A stretch of 64,000 bases of DNA, from assembly GCF_013318015.2 (NCBI RefSeq), contig NZ_CP115842.1:310001-374000 (forward strand), read 5' to 3'. The stretch is from Agrobacterium tumefaciens. GTDB lineage: Bacteria; Pseudomonadota; Alphaproteobacteria; Rhizobiales; Rhizobiaceae. This document shows positions 46,104 to 55,347 of this stretch, in pieces (position 1 is the first letter of the stretch; every line of letters begins with the position of its first letter). Below the pieces are notes generated by a model. That model ran no database searches and was not told the origin of the DNA. It worked only from the letters and a program-made list of their open reading frames with translations. Position numbers and translations under genes: made by a program.

Positions 46104-47397
46104 AGACTCTCCTTCTCGAGTATATGTTCGTGGCCGCCAGCGACGTGCTTGATATTATCGATCGCTTCGATTTTCCGAACCGGACGTCGATCGCGATGTT
46201 GGAGATGCAAGATGCGGAAGGCGACATTACTTCCGCACTTGGGCTAGAGGAGCCCACGGAGTCTCAAGGAGACCTGCAGGATGACGGCGGACAGCGGTGA
46301 CCCTTCTGCCCACTATCTGAAATCGTCGGTCGCTACGCCGCCGAGCCAGTAACTTCATCCTGCCCTCTGTGTCTTGCACGCATCAGCATGCCATAGAGGT
46401 CCTGCGGAACATCGGGATCGACCAGCAGATCAAGCATTTCAAATCGCTGGGTACCTTTGATAGCTTTCGTAGCCAGCGCAATGCTGAGAAATCCTCGGTA
46501 GCGACGCCTACGCCGTCGAAGAGCGTAATCCGCCTCGCGGACGTCCTGCCTTTTTTCACCCCGGATAGGACAGGGCAAAGTGAAAGACGACCCGCTCTTC
46601 GTGAAGCTTGGAAAGCTGCGAAACCATAAGGGTTCGATGCTCCAAGCCGCGGACATGGTTATCGGTACAAACGTCACGTTTTGTGAGGCTTGCTCCGGAC
46701 GTTCTGCCGGGTCCAGCAAGGCCGCCTCAAGCCTTGATAGACGATTTCCGTTTGGCCTCAATCAGCCAACGCTCGCTCCCGTCTTCAACGTCGTGCGACG
46801 CGGATATCGAGCCAACCACGGTCGTCTACCGTGGCGACATCGCCCTGATGGATGACGACCGTGGTGGTCTCGGACTCTAAGACTGCAGACCCGGCGATTT
46901 CCTAGCCGCAGCCAAGATCGTCGGACGCGTAGACGTTCGCCTCACACCATGTTCCATTGCTGACGATCCGCGTTTTTCTGCGAGGCGCTCCCATCAGGTC
47001 GAAGCTGCCCATTGTGAAATCCTATCAAAATCGGTCACGTCCGCAATGGGCCAAAAACGGAAGATCAGCCGCTTCCGGAAATGCGCCAGCACGGGTCATC
47101 GCAAGGTCGACTGCGGCGACCCCGTCTGCGGCCATCACGTTAGTTGAGCACGTTGGGCCCACGCGTCGAAGCAGGCCTCGCCGTTGTGCAGAAAGCAGGC
47201 TTTGGTGATAATTCCTAAATCGACAAGATTGGGTAGGCGAATGTCTCGGATATCCGGCGACGCAGTCCTGTCCTACGGCCACCAGGTGTCACTGTGATTG
47301 GTGTGCGCCCGTCAAAAGCTCGATCTGGCCCTGTGCGAACTTTTGGCGAGGCAAGCAGAACCATTGCGAACAGCTGGCCAACGCGATAGCCGTAAGA
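46104..47397. other. Decayed region without a clear gene
   Basis: About 1.3 kb. One frame just after the istA break (46124-46300, ATG to TGA, 58 codons; VAASDVLDIIDRFDFPNRTS) looks protein-like and may be the tail of a lost gene. A minus-strand frame at 46333-46761 has low complexity (arginine run) and no support. No transposase, tRNA or repeat recognised. Confidence 0.4.
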
Positions 47398-47673
47398 ATG
47401 GCGGTTATTTCCAAATCGAGCGTTATCCGTATCAAAGCCCTCGGCCTACATTGGCGAGGCTCCCGGCTCCTGGCATTTGAGGTCTACGATAATGAAGGCC
47501 ATCTCAAAGGAGTGCGGCCGCTTAGCGGAAGCATGGAGTTTGACCAAACCGCAAAAGACGCAGTGGTAAGAGAGTTCAACAGTGGCAGTGGCAAGCACTG
47601 GCGCTTCACCCTACTCGCCGAGTTGCGGTATGTTCTCGTCGATTCCGTGCAAGAATACCGAGAGATAAACGTG
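47398..47673 (+). pseudogene. NUDIX-domain remnant fused in frame to a hydrolase
   Basis: The first 65 codons resemble the start of a NUDIX hydrolase (SSVIRIKALGLHWRGSRLLA, then GVRPLSGSMEFDQTAKDAVV and REF). The NUDIX box should read G-x5-E-x7-R-E-U-x-E-E-x-G-U, but the second glutamates are replaced by NSGSG, so catalytic metal binding is lost. The frame stays open into the hydrolase. Confidence 0.5.
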
Positions 47674-48480
47674 ATGACGTCAGAGAAAACTGTTTCATTC
47701 AAATCTGGCGGGCAGACGATTATGGGAACCATACGTCAGGCTAAAACCCCTGAAAACTCGACGTTTTTGCTGCTCCATGGCTTTGCAGGCACGCGGAATG
47801 AACTTGTGATTCCATCACTCGGGATTGGGATTTTTGAGTACGTTGCCGCCGCGCTGGGTGATCTGGGCCACTCTTCCCTGCGAATTGATTTTCGCGGCTC
47901 GGGTGACAGTGATGGTTCCACCGAAGAGACGAGCTACTCTACACAGATTGACGACTGCTTGGCCGCCATGGATTTCATCGCCGCTCAACCGAGTCTGGGA
48001 AATGGCAAGATTGTCTTGCTTGGTTGGAGCCAAGGCGGACTGGTCGCGGCGGCGGCTGCGGGCCGAACCAATCGCCCATCAGGGGTGGCACTGTGGGCCG
48101 CTGTGGGAGAACCCCATATTTCTTTCCCCGGCTTGATCGGCCAAGATGCGTATCTGCGAGGTCTGGACAGCAAGGGGGCAACGAAATTGACGTTGCCTTG
48201 GGGAGCGTCCATCACCCTGGGACCGCAATTCTTCTTGGAGGTTGCAAGTTTTGCTCCTGTGGCTGAACTATCACGGTACGTAGGCCCCGCTTTTATTGCA
48301 GAGGGCACCCTTGATGACGCAATACCTCGCGGAACCGCGAAAAAGTTCGCCGCAGCTCATGCTGGAGAGAACATTGTCTGGGAGGCTGCCATGGACCATG
48401 TGTTCAACACGGCCTCCAGCGTAGAAACCTTGAATAGCTTAATCGGCGCTACAGTCCGGTATTTAAGAAATCATGGATAA
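47674..48480 (+). CDS. Alpha/beta hydrolase
   Basis: 268 residues if started at the ATG at 47674; the frame is open from 47398 through a NUDIX-like remnant, so a 360-residue chimera is possible. Features: oxyanion region LLLHGFAGTRNE, nucleophile elbow GWSQGG, acid in GTLDDAIP and histidine in AMDHVFN. Resembles bacterial serine aminopeptidase/esterase S33-type hydrolases with a small lid. Substrate unknown. Stands alone among mobile elements. Confidence 0.85.
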   Translation: MTSEKTVSFKSGGQTIMGTIRQAKTPENSTFLLLHGFAGTRNELVIPSLGIGIFEYVAAALGDLGHSSLRIDFRGSGDSDGSTEETSYSTQIDDCLAAMDFIAAQPSLGNGKIVLLGWSQGGLVAAAAAGRTNRPSGVALWAAVGEPHISFPGLIGQDAYLRGLDSKGATKLTLPWGASITLGPQFFLEVASFAPVAELSRYVGPAFIAEGTLDDAIPRGTAKKFAAAHAGENIVWEAAMDHVFNTASSVETLNSLIGATVRYLRNHG

Positions 48481-48681
48481 TCTCATCGCAAGCTCCAGCA
48501 ACAACTAGATCGCTTAGCCAACGAACAAAGCGTTCGTACTCCCCAAGGCTTTCGAAGCCATTCGAATAGTTCAACACTCGGATATTTCTGATCCATCTCT
48601 TGACCTCAACTTCAGTTGAGGTTGTACGAATTCAAGGCGGTCATCGCCTATCGATGGCGATGCCCTTCAAGGGAGGACGTC

Positions 48682-48916
48682 TTGGTCACGTATTTTCGCT
48701 ATTCGAAACCCAAATGTTCCTACGGAACACGCCTCGTTGCAGCCATCGGGTTACAGCTAGTCGGCACCGGACTATTGGCATCCACCTTTTGCCTACTGGA
48801 TAACTTTACGGCAAAACCAACGGTGACCCTCGGTCAATTTGCGCCATGTTTGCTTGGATGTGTCGCTGGCTTTTTCTTTGTGGCCTGCCGTCGTCCGGCA
48901 ACGAACCAGCAGCTTA
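48682..48916 (+). pseudogene. Two-helix membrane protein gene interrupted by IS630
   Basis: A TTG at 48682 has GGGAGG upstream and starts VTYFRYSKPKCSYGTRLVAA; two hydrophobic helices follow (about residues 18-38 and 53-72). The frame enters the IS630 end at 48917 and stops at 48978. A family was not recognised. Confidence 0.4.
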
Positions 48917-48997
48917 TACCAACCCTCAATGAATCTGACTCTCGGGATTCCCAAAAGCTGACGAATCTGAATCGATGACGCAAACGGGAGGTTTGCG

Positions 48998-49543
48998 ATG
49001 GGTTCAGCGATTTCTTTGCGTTCGGACTTTGATGGTGACAGGCTGCGTCTTCTGGCCAGACAAACGAAGGATGCCAGCCAGGCGCGGCGTCTCCTGACGC
49101 TTGCGTCGATCTATGATGGTAGCTCTCGTGCAGATGCTGCCCGGCTCGGCAGCGTCACGGTGCAGATTGTGCGTGACTGGGTGGTGCGTTTCAACGCGCG
49201 CGGCCCCAATGGGTTGATCAACGGCAAGGCTCCGGGCAAGCCGTCGCTGTTGAACGACGATCAGCGCACGGCCTTGGCGCAGGTCATCGAGCAAGGCCCC
49301 ACGCCCTATCTCGACGGCGTCGTGCGCTGGCGTCTGTGTGATCTGGCCCAGTGGCTTTGGGAGGAATTCCGTGTGTCGGTGAGCGAGCAGACTTTGGGCC
49401 GGGAAGTGCGCTCGCTGGGCTACCGTAAACTCTCGGCTCGCCCGAGACATCATGCGCAGGATGCGGAGGCGGCCGAAGCGTTTAAAAAAACTTCCCCGCC
49501 GCAGTGGCAGAGATCGCTGTCGGTCCCGCCAAGGGCAAAGTGA
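48998..49543 (+). CDS. IS630 transposase, first frame
   Basis: 181 residues. ATG at 48998 with GGGAGG upstream. Helix-turn-helix (SRADAARLGSVTVQIVRDWV) and a second winged helix. At 49484-49490 the run of seven A (TTTAAAAAAAC) allows a -1 frameshift: frame 0 ends 15 codons later, while frame -1 continues as KKNFPAAVAEI into the DDE domain. The full transposase is probably made by slippage and spans 48998-50058. Confidence 0.85.
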   Translation: MGSAISLRSDFDGDRLRLLARQTKDASQARRLLTLASIYDGSSRADAARLGSVTVQIVRDWVVRFNARGPNGLINGKAPGKPSLLNDDQRTALAQVIEQGPTPYLDGVVRWRLCDLAQWLWEEFRVSVSEQTLGREVRSLGYRKLSARPRHHAQDAEAAEAFKKTSPPQWQRSLSVPPRAK

Positions 49544-50058
49544 TCGAAATCTGGTTCCAGGACGAGGCGCGCATAGGCCAGAAGAACAAGATCACCCGCC
49601 GCTGGGCCAAGCGTGGATCAAGGCCATCCGCACCGCACGACCAGCGCACCCGCTCGGCCTATATCTTCGGCGCGATCTGCCCCAAACACGGCAAGGCCGC
49701 AGCTCTGGTCATGCCATGGTGCGATACACATGCCATGAACCAGCACCTGATCGAGATTTCCCGAAACGTCGCCGACGATGCGCACGCCATCCTCATCATG
49801 GACCAGGCAGGATGGCACATGTCCAACAACTTGGCTGTCCCCGAAAACATCACGCTCCTGCCTCTGCCGCCGAAATCACCCGAACTCAATCCCGTCGAAA
49901 ACATCTGGCAGTTCATGCGTCAAAACTGGCTCTCAAATCGCGTCTTCAAATCCTATGAAGACATCATCGATCACTGCTGTCACGCCTGGCAAACTCTGCA
50001 GGAACGGCCCTGGAAGATCATGTCCATCGGCCGGCGGCAATGGGCGCATGGGTTCTGA
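49504..50058 (+). CDS. IS630 transposase, DDE frame
   Basis: DDE superfamily endonuclease domain: EIWFQDEARIGQKNKITRRW (first Asp), LIMDQAGWHMSNNLAVP (second Asp) and SPELNPVENIWQFMRQNW (final Glu). Read through the A7 slip site of the first frame. Intact apart from that shift. Confidence 0.88.
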   Translation: MAEIAVGPAKGKVIEIWFQDEARIGQKNKITRRWAKRGSRPSAPHDQRTRSAYIFGAICPKHGKAAALVMPWCDTHAMNQHLIEISRNVADDAHAILIMDQAGWHMSNNLAVPENITLLPLPPKSPELNPVENIWQFMRQNWLSNRVFKSYEDIIDHCCHAWQTLQERPWKIMSIGRRQWAHGF

Positions 50059-50077
50059 TTAATGAGGGTTGGTATTA

Positions 50078-50250
50078 GCCTACTCGCGTCATCGTTCTTG
50101 GCATTTGGAGGCTTTTATTGGCTGGCGTCCTATTCATTGCCTGATCTTTTGCTGGCAAGATTGATATCAGGATTTGGGCTGGGTGTTGTTGTGGCAAGAG
50201 CCTTCCGACGTCGCTTTCTTGAAAATCCAGTATTTCCCCGTATCCACTAG
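50078..50250 (+). pseudogene. Membrane protein fragment to the right of IS630
   Basis: The frame through the IS end continues ISLLASSFLAFGGFYWLASY, then LLLARLISGFGLGVVVARAF, two helices and a basic tail. It is in a different frame from the left fragment once IS630 is removed, so the two need not be one gene. Confidence 0.35.
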
Positions 50251-50346
50251 AATGCGCATGCATCTCGAACAGCTCAGAGGCTGGTTCTGTCGAAATTTAA
50301 CGACGTTGAGAACATGAAGTAAATCTCTACGAGTTACTCTTGTACT

Positions 50347-50610
50347 ATGAGCAAGTTTCCGCTTTTTGTTATAGCGTCTTCGGCAGCGGTCTTCCTCGCG
50401 GCGGGCGGACATTCACTCGTGCCACGCGGTTGGTACGACCCCCTATGTAATGTCAAAGGTAACATCTCCATCAACACCGGTCAGCGGATTTTCCACGTTC
50501 CCGGACAAGAGGACTACGACGTTACAACCGTCCGCACGGAATATGGCGAGCGGTGGTTCTGCTCTGAGGCGGAGGCCCGTGAGGCTGGTTGGCGAAAAGC
50601 GTCCAGATGA
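50347..50610 (+). CDS. Small secreted protein with a sunset-like domain
   Basis: 87 residues with an N-terminal hydrophobic leader (FPLFVIASSAAVFLAAGG). The rest, NVKGNISINTGQRIFHVPGQ and ERWFCSEAEAREAGWRKA, fits the short sunset domain found in bacterial secreted proteins, often joined to nucleases. Stand-alone here; no nuclease domain. Function unknown. Confidence 0.75.
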   Translation: MSKFPLFVIASSAAVFLAAGGHSLVPRGWYDPLCNVKGNISINTGQRIFHVPGQEDYDVTTVRTEYGERWFCSEAEAREAGWRKASR

Positions 50611-50693
50611 TGCGCGGCATTAGCCACTCTACCGTACGCGGCGTCGTCCTTCCAGAGTGGTGGCGTTCCTTCCATGGCACACGGATAATGAGT

Positions 50694-51707
50694 TCACTGA
50701 AAGCCCAAGGTTAAACGTTCGCCTTCTTCCGAGAACGGGCTACTTGCTCCAATTGCCTTAAAGTGTGCCATGCGGCTCTCCTCCAAAATTCGCTGGGAGT
50801 TATTGATCGCGGCAAAGGTGGTGATCCATTGGCCATTTTGCCAACATACCACCGCAACCGTATTTGTTTCAGCAACAGCGGTAAACGATCGACAATGTTG
50901 GCCACGCTTGTTTCGAACCGTCGCGCTTGGACGGACAATAATGTTCCCAACCCGCCCTTCTTTGCCGGAGGGTATCGTTTGCATCATTACTGCCATGTGG
51001 CTGGGAAGTGGTTCGCCGATCACGATTTTTTCTTCTTCATCTTGGCTGACGAGAATACCTACAAACCCAGCGGCAACTGCCATTGATGATCCTAGCAAGC
51101 CGTAGTGAATATAGCGTGGCGTCTGGCCCGACGGCAGTGATCGCGCACCGTCTTCCAAAGGACTTTCAACACCCGCAAATAACCCCAGAGGAATAAGAAT
51201 ATAGAGCGTGAACAGATTGATGAGGAGAGTAAAATATTGAATTTCGGGGCTAACCGTTGGAACGATTAGGCCCGGGGTGTTTGCAGCCTCTTTCATGGCG
51301 AAACCAATCCCGCCATAGTTCAGGAGCCATTGCATGCCCACGGCATGACCAAGAACTACAATGAAATTCAGAAGAAAGCAGAGTTTCAAATCCCAGCCAT
51401 TATGATTGCGGTCTCTTCGACGTTTTATCGAAATGGCATACAGAGGATAGGCAGCCAAAAGAAACGCGAATAGTGTCAGCCAACTCGAAAATTTGTAGAA
51501 GACAATGACGTTCCGACCGTTCAATTCGGCGAGAGCATAGATGGCGGTGTAAGTTGACAGCGCTGTTAGAATAAGGATGGCAACCACGATGAAAGCCAAA
51601 CCGAGCCACCAAGTCTTCCTTGGTACACGACCGCTTGTTCGTAAAAACAGTTCGCCCAAAGGACTGAAAGCGGTCAAGGTCTTACTCCGTAAAAAATCGG
51701 ACGACAT
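50694..51707 (-). CDS. DUF805-like membrane protein with C-terminal extracytoplasmic domain
   Basis: 337 residues. N-terminal half: GRVPRKTWWLGLAFIVVAIL (the GRxxRxxxW entry motif of DUF805) with about four membrane helices, RRRDRNHNGW between helices 2 and 3. A fifth helix near residue 210 precedes a soluble domain with RNKRGQHCRSFTAVAETNTV and AVVCWQNGQWITT, resembling the surface antigen/17 kDa fold (paired cysteines). Function unknown. Confidence 0.75.
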   Translation of the reverse strand: MSSDFLRSKTLTAFSPLGELFLRTSGRVPRKTWWLGLAFIVVAILILTALSTYTAIYALAELNGRNVIVFYKFSSWLTLFAFLLAAYPLYAISIKRRRDRNHNGWDLKLCFLLNFIVVLGHAVGMQWLLNYGGIGFAMKEAANTPGLIVPTVSPEIQYFTLLINLFTLYILIPLGLFAGVESPLEDGARSLPSGQTPRYIHYGLLGSSMAVAAGFVGILVSQDEEEKIVIGEPLPSHMAVMMQTIPSGKEGRVGNIIVRPSATVRNKRGQHCRSFTAVAETNTVAVVCWQNGQWITTFAAINNSQRILEESRMAHFKAIGASSPFSEEGERLTLGFQ

Positions 51708-51890
51708 CTACCTTTAACAAGTGTTTTTAGGTTTAACTCGGCATTTAAAAGTTGAGCCTTCGTTACACGAATAAGATTTCATTTGTAGTGAATCTGCTTC
51801 CCGTGAGATTTCATTCGCGTCGGCGCATCAATAGCTGGAGCAAGTGCCACAAAGTCGACGTTGCTTGCTGAAAACATGGTGGTCTGGGTT

Positions 51891-52187
51891 GATCGCGGCG
51901 AAGCCTTGGCATACTTGCCGGATACTGGGATGGTCTCCAACTATTCCTGTCCGGCGATCGCATCGAGATCAACAACAACACCGTCGAGCGAACCATTCGG
52001 CCGATTGCGTTGAACCGGAAGAACGCTTTCTTCGCGGAGCACGATGCCGGAGAGAATTGGGCCACCATCGCATCACTCATCGAACCTGCAAACTCAATTC
52101 CGTCGATCCGCTGGCCTACATGACCGCCACGCTCACCGCCATCGTCAATGGTCACAAGCAGAGCCAGATTGATAGGTTGCTGCCATG
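51891..52187 (+). pseudogene. IS66 TnpC remnant
   Basis: The translated pieces WDGLQLFLSGDRIEINNNTV, ERTIRPIALNRKNAFFAEHD and SVDPLAYMTATLTAIVNGHK are the C-terminal part of IS66 transposases. A base is missing in ATCGAACCTGC (near 52081), shifting the frame, and another shift lies near 51920. The rest of the element is absent. Confidence 0.8.
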
Positions 52188-52296
52188 GGATACAGGGACC
52201 AGTTATGTGCTCCGAAGACTGCATTCGGCGCTCAGCCGTCATTGGGTCACAATGTGCGGCTCCTATGGTGCGATCATAGCGGGCGGAGCCGGGGCG

Positions 52297-52437
52297 ATGG
52301 CAACATACTTAAAGGCGTATATTCTCGTTTTTCTGGTAATCGGGTGTGTTGCCCAGTCAACGACTACAGCTTCCGCTCAAATCGCTGCATCCGATGAGCG
52401 TTCAGGCCCAGGATCAAAACTGCGCAAATTTTTCTGA
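52297..52437 (+). CDS. Very small secreted protein candidate
   Basis: 46 residues: MATYLKAYILVFLVIGCVAQ then STTTASAQIAASDERSGPGS. The first 28 residues look like a signal peptide (cleavage near ASA). GGAG lies 8 bases or so upstream. It follows IS66 debris and has no recognisable family, so it may be chance. Confidence 0.35.
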   Translation: MATYLKAYILVFLVIGCVAQSTTTASAQIAASDERSGPGSKLRKFF

Positions 52438-52648
52438 TCGTCGAATAAGCTTACTGATCGCTGCAATTGACGCATTGTTGCCATCCACCTAGCAGCGGAA
52501 GTCGGTCGAAACGGCAAAACGCGGGTGGTCAAGGTGCCCGGCAAACAGCGCTTACAAATGATCTCCATGCAGAGCTAAAGAATGAGACCTTGGTCGTAAG
52601 CTGGCTCTTCAGCAGCCGCTAAAATCGCATGCAAAGCCGCGCAAAGGA

Positions 52649-54274
52649 TCAAGATGCCAAACGCTCGAACAGCCGCGCCGCCGCTTCCGCTCCAGGGTCC
52701 ACATTTCCGACCAGATCGCCTCCAACGAGGTAGGATGATCGTCCCGCCGTAGCGTGCGTCATCTCTCTGGTCGAGTCCGCCCCCGCTCGCGCGGCTCTTG
52801 TGGCGTCGTCGAGATTTCCACCCGCCACAAGGATGTCCAACGCAGGCGAAAGGGCGTCGATCATTGTGCGATCACCCTTGCGTGCCCCCCCAAAGCGTTG
52901 CATTTCAAGCAGGCCGTCCCGCAGTGCCAAAGCCGGATCGTTGCCATCGGCCGAACTTTTCGATGCGGCACTGAGAAGAATGGCCAACAGGATACCACTG
53001 GAACCGCCCATCGTTCTCGAAAGGACCTGACTGAGGGCCGCGAACAACTCTCCTATGTCTCCAAATGGAAGACTGTCGAAGCGGCCAAGTATTCCACGTG
53101 CAGCGGTCGCAAAGGTTGAGCCCGTATCGCCGTCACCGACCCTCGCATCGAGAGCGTTCAGGTAATCTTCGTTCTCAATGAAAAGCTCACATGCCTGCCT
53201 CACCAAATCCTCTATGACGGGATTTGACGAGTGGCTCCAGCTCGATCCAGGAAGCTTGGGCATCGGTGTCAGTAACGGATTTCCGGTCTGAGACGGCGCA
53301 GGCCAAGCACCCTCACACGAGGCCAGAAACGCTGGCAGAACCTGGTCGTCCAATGGCAGAAGGGAGAGCGAGAAGCCTTTCATATCGAGCGCGGTCATCA
53401 ACGACGCCGGGCCGACGACATAGTCGATTTTTCGGAACAGGGGTGTTTTTGTGATCGCATCCATCACGATAGACATTTCAAGCGGCGTGACCCCGCCAAG
53501 GTTGTTCACGAGCAAGGCATATCGGTCGGAACCTGTCGACAGCTTTTCGCTTAACTGAGCAACCACGGTATCAACCAATGCCTCCACCGAAGCAAACTTC
53601 ACTCGCTCGACACCGGGCTCTCCGTGAATACCAAGACCCAGTTCCGCCTCATCGGCTGCGAGGCGCTCTTCTTTTCCCCGGCCGGGAACCGAGCAAGTCT
53701 CAATCGCCATGCCGATGGTCATGATGGAGTCCGCTACCTCCCGTGCTACCTTGGAAACGGTCGCCAGCGTCTCGCCCTGGCTTGCCAGATACCCGGCGAT
53801 CTTGTGCACGAATAGGGTTCCGGCCACACCGCGAGGCTGCTTGGTTGCTGACGTGGCGACGTCGTCGCCAACGACGACGACCTCTACTTCATAGCCGAGT
53901 GCTCTGGCCTGGGTGGCGGCAAGTCCGAAGTTGAGGCGATCCCCGGTGTAGTTCTTGACGATCAATAGGCAACCCGACGGACCGGTGGTCGCAATAATCG
54001 CAGAGAGCACGGCGTCGACGCTCGGGGAAGCAAAGATATCCCCGCAGACAGCCGCGGTGAGCATACCTTCGCCAACAAAACCGGCATGTGCCGGTTCGTG
54101 TCCAGAACCGCCACCCGAGATTACCGAGACCTTCGACTTGTCCCAGCCAGTGCGCAGTACCACCTTGATTTCCGGGTACCCGTCGAGACGGGTAAGCCGG
54201 CCATGGGACGATGCAAGGATGCCCGAAATCGCCTGTTGGACAATCCGGTCCTTATCTCCGATGAAATGCTTCAA
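52649..54274 (-). CDS. Single-chain ATP-dependent dihydroxyacetone kinase (DhaK-DhaL)
   Basis: 541 residues from a TTG at 54274 that gives the usual N-terminus (KHFIGDKDRIVQQAISGILA) and has GGGGAG upstream; the frame reaches 54295. DhaK domain (about 1-325): SGGGSGHEPAHAGFVGEGML and the covalent-binding His in LGIHGEPGVE. DhaL domain (about 350-541): DARVGDGDTGSTFATAARG, with the aspartates that bind Mg-ATP, and TMGGSSGILL. It would phosphorylate dihydroxyacetone or a related short ketose such as erythrulose. No neighbouring transporter or regulator; probable accessory gene. Confidence 0.93.
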   Translation of the reverse strand: MKHFIGDKDRIVQQAISGILASSHGRLTRLDGYPEIKVVLRTGWDKSKVSVISGGGSGHEPAHAGFVGEGMLTAAVCGDIFASPSVDAVLSAIIATTGPSGCLLIVKNYTGDRLNFGLAATQARALGYEVEVVVVGDDVATSATKQPRGVAGTLFVHKIAGYLASQGETLATVSKVAREVADSIMTIGMAIETCSVPGRGKEERLAADEAELGLGIHGEPGVERVKFASVEALVDTVVAQLSEKLSTGSDRYALLVNNLGGVTPLEMSIVMDAITKTPLFRKIDYVVGPASLMTALDMKGFSLSLLPLDDQVLPAFLASCEGAWPAPSQTGNPLLTPMPKLPGSSWSHSSNPVIEDLVRQACELFIENEDYLNALDARVGDGDTGSTFATAARGILGRFDSLPFGDIGELFAALSQVLSRTMGGSSGILLAILLSAASKSSADGNDPALALRDGLLEMQRFGGARKGDRTMIDALSPALDILVAGGNLDDATRAARAGADSTREMTHATAGRSSYLVGGDLVGNVDPGAEAAARLFERLAS

Positions 54275-54460
54275 CTGCTCCCCCCTCAATTGCAAGTTGG
54301 TGGCTGCACATCCGTGTTGCGTCCCGCCCCCGATTTTTCAGTACATGGTCGCCAAGGTTGGCTAGTCTCGCTCGCTTCCCAATTACTGAGAAGCCATTGT
54401 TTGTTTCTAGTGCTCGCGCTCAAGCCATAACCGCAGAGATGGCAATATAGTGGGGGATTA

Positions 54461-54658
54461 TTACAGGTCCTCAATGTCCCCCGGCTTCAGCGATCCTTCT
54501 GTATCCAAGATATCTTCTAATGGTTTGCGTCCAACCCGCTTAAACGACACCTCGAACCTGCCGTCGGGGACAACGATATATTGCGACGATTTCCGTGCCG
54601 CTTCCAACAGGCTCGGCAGGTCAGCAGAAGCCCCATCGACAGTCCAGTTTCGTGACAT
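54461..54658 (-). CDS. Phd-like antitoxin candidate
   Basis: 65 residues from the ATG at 54658 (AAAAGGG upstream); the frame is open back to 54751. N-terminal NWTVDGASADLPSLLEAARK then SSQYIVVPDGRFEV is the Phd/YefM pattern. The C-terminal acidic tail (ILDTEGSLKPGDIEDL) would be the toxin-binding part. It is divergent from the PIN gene rather than in an operon with it, which is atypical. Confidence 0.55.
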   Translation of the reverse strand: MSRNWTVDGASADLPSLLEAARKSSQYIVVPDGRFEVSFKRVGRKPLEDILDTEGSLKPGDIEDL

Positions 54659-54771
54659 CGTCCCTTTTCTCCAATTATCCATTATGAGATTTCTTAACCC
54701 TACGTTTACCAAATTAAGGTAAAGTTTTATTAAGATTCCGCGTGGCTTCATATACGCTGCGGGGATAAGAA

Positions 54772-55347
54772 ATGGCAGACCCCATTTTTTTGCTAGACAC
54801 CAACATACTCAGTAATGCCGGCTTGCAACGTCCCCCGCCTGGGCTGCGTTGGTGGATGAAAGCCATTGGGGCAAAGTCTCTTGCGATCTCGTTTCCCGTC
54901 ATAGCAGAGTTAAGGCGGGGTGCCCATCTGGCTTCCCAACATGATCCACAAAAAGCTAAACGCCTCCACGACTGGATCGAAGACATCCTTTCAGTTGATT
55001 TTCAATTCGCGGAGTTCAGCCCCGAAGCCGCCGGACTTTACGCGGAAATGACAACCGTTGGCCCACTACGGCATCTCTACGTACCCGACCCAAAGCAAAA
55101 AAAGGACAAGCTGGGGCATGACCTCTTCTTCGCTGCCCTGTCGATCGTCCACAAGATGCCTATCGCATCTTTCAATGTGAAAGATTTCATATTGATCGAC
55201 AGATACTTTCCATTGCCTGGCGTTTTTCATCCAGTCGAAGACAAATGGCATGTCCGATACTATGGGGATTTGCCCGCCACTCTTTACAGACTGCCGCCAC
55301 CCTCGCTACCCGAATTCGTGTCCAGCGGTTTTAGCTTCATGAGGTAA
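54772..55347 (+). CDS. PIN-domain RNase, VapC-type toxin candidate
   Basis: 191 residues, longer than a typical 130-residue VapC. PIN acidic residues: LLDTNILSN (Asp, start), VIAELRRGAH (Glu), then KLGHDLFFAALSIVHKMPIA (Asp) and FNVKDFILIDRYF (final Asp). The extra 50 residues at the C-terminus have no known match and overlap the convergent AAA-protease gene by 42 bases. Start at 54772. Confidence 0.7.
   Translation: MADPIFLLDTNILSNAGLQRPPPGLRWWMKAIGAKSLAISFPVIAELRRGAHLASQHDPQKAKRLHDWIEDILSVDFQFAEFSPEAAGLYAEMTTVGPLRHLYVPDPKQKKDKLGHDLFFAALSIVHKMPIASFNVKDFILIDRYFPLPGVFHPVEDKWHVRYYGDLPATLYRLPPPSLPEFVSSGFSFMR

Larger units (their letters stand above)
48919..50072 (+). mobile_element. IS630-family insertion sequence
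   Basis: About 1154 bp. Terminal inverted repeats CCAACCCTCA (48919-48928) and TGAGGGTTGG (50063-50072). TA at 48917-48918 and 50073-50074 is the duplicated target dinucleotide of IS630/Tc1-type elements. Encodes a transposase in two overlapping frames. Confidence 0.85.

Noticed and set aside
46333..46761. Minus-strand frame of 142 codons in the decayed region
   Set aside because: Arginine-run composition, no ribosome site, no family; may be a relic but cannot be supported.
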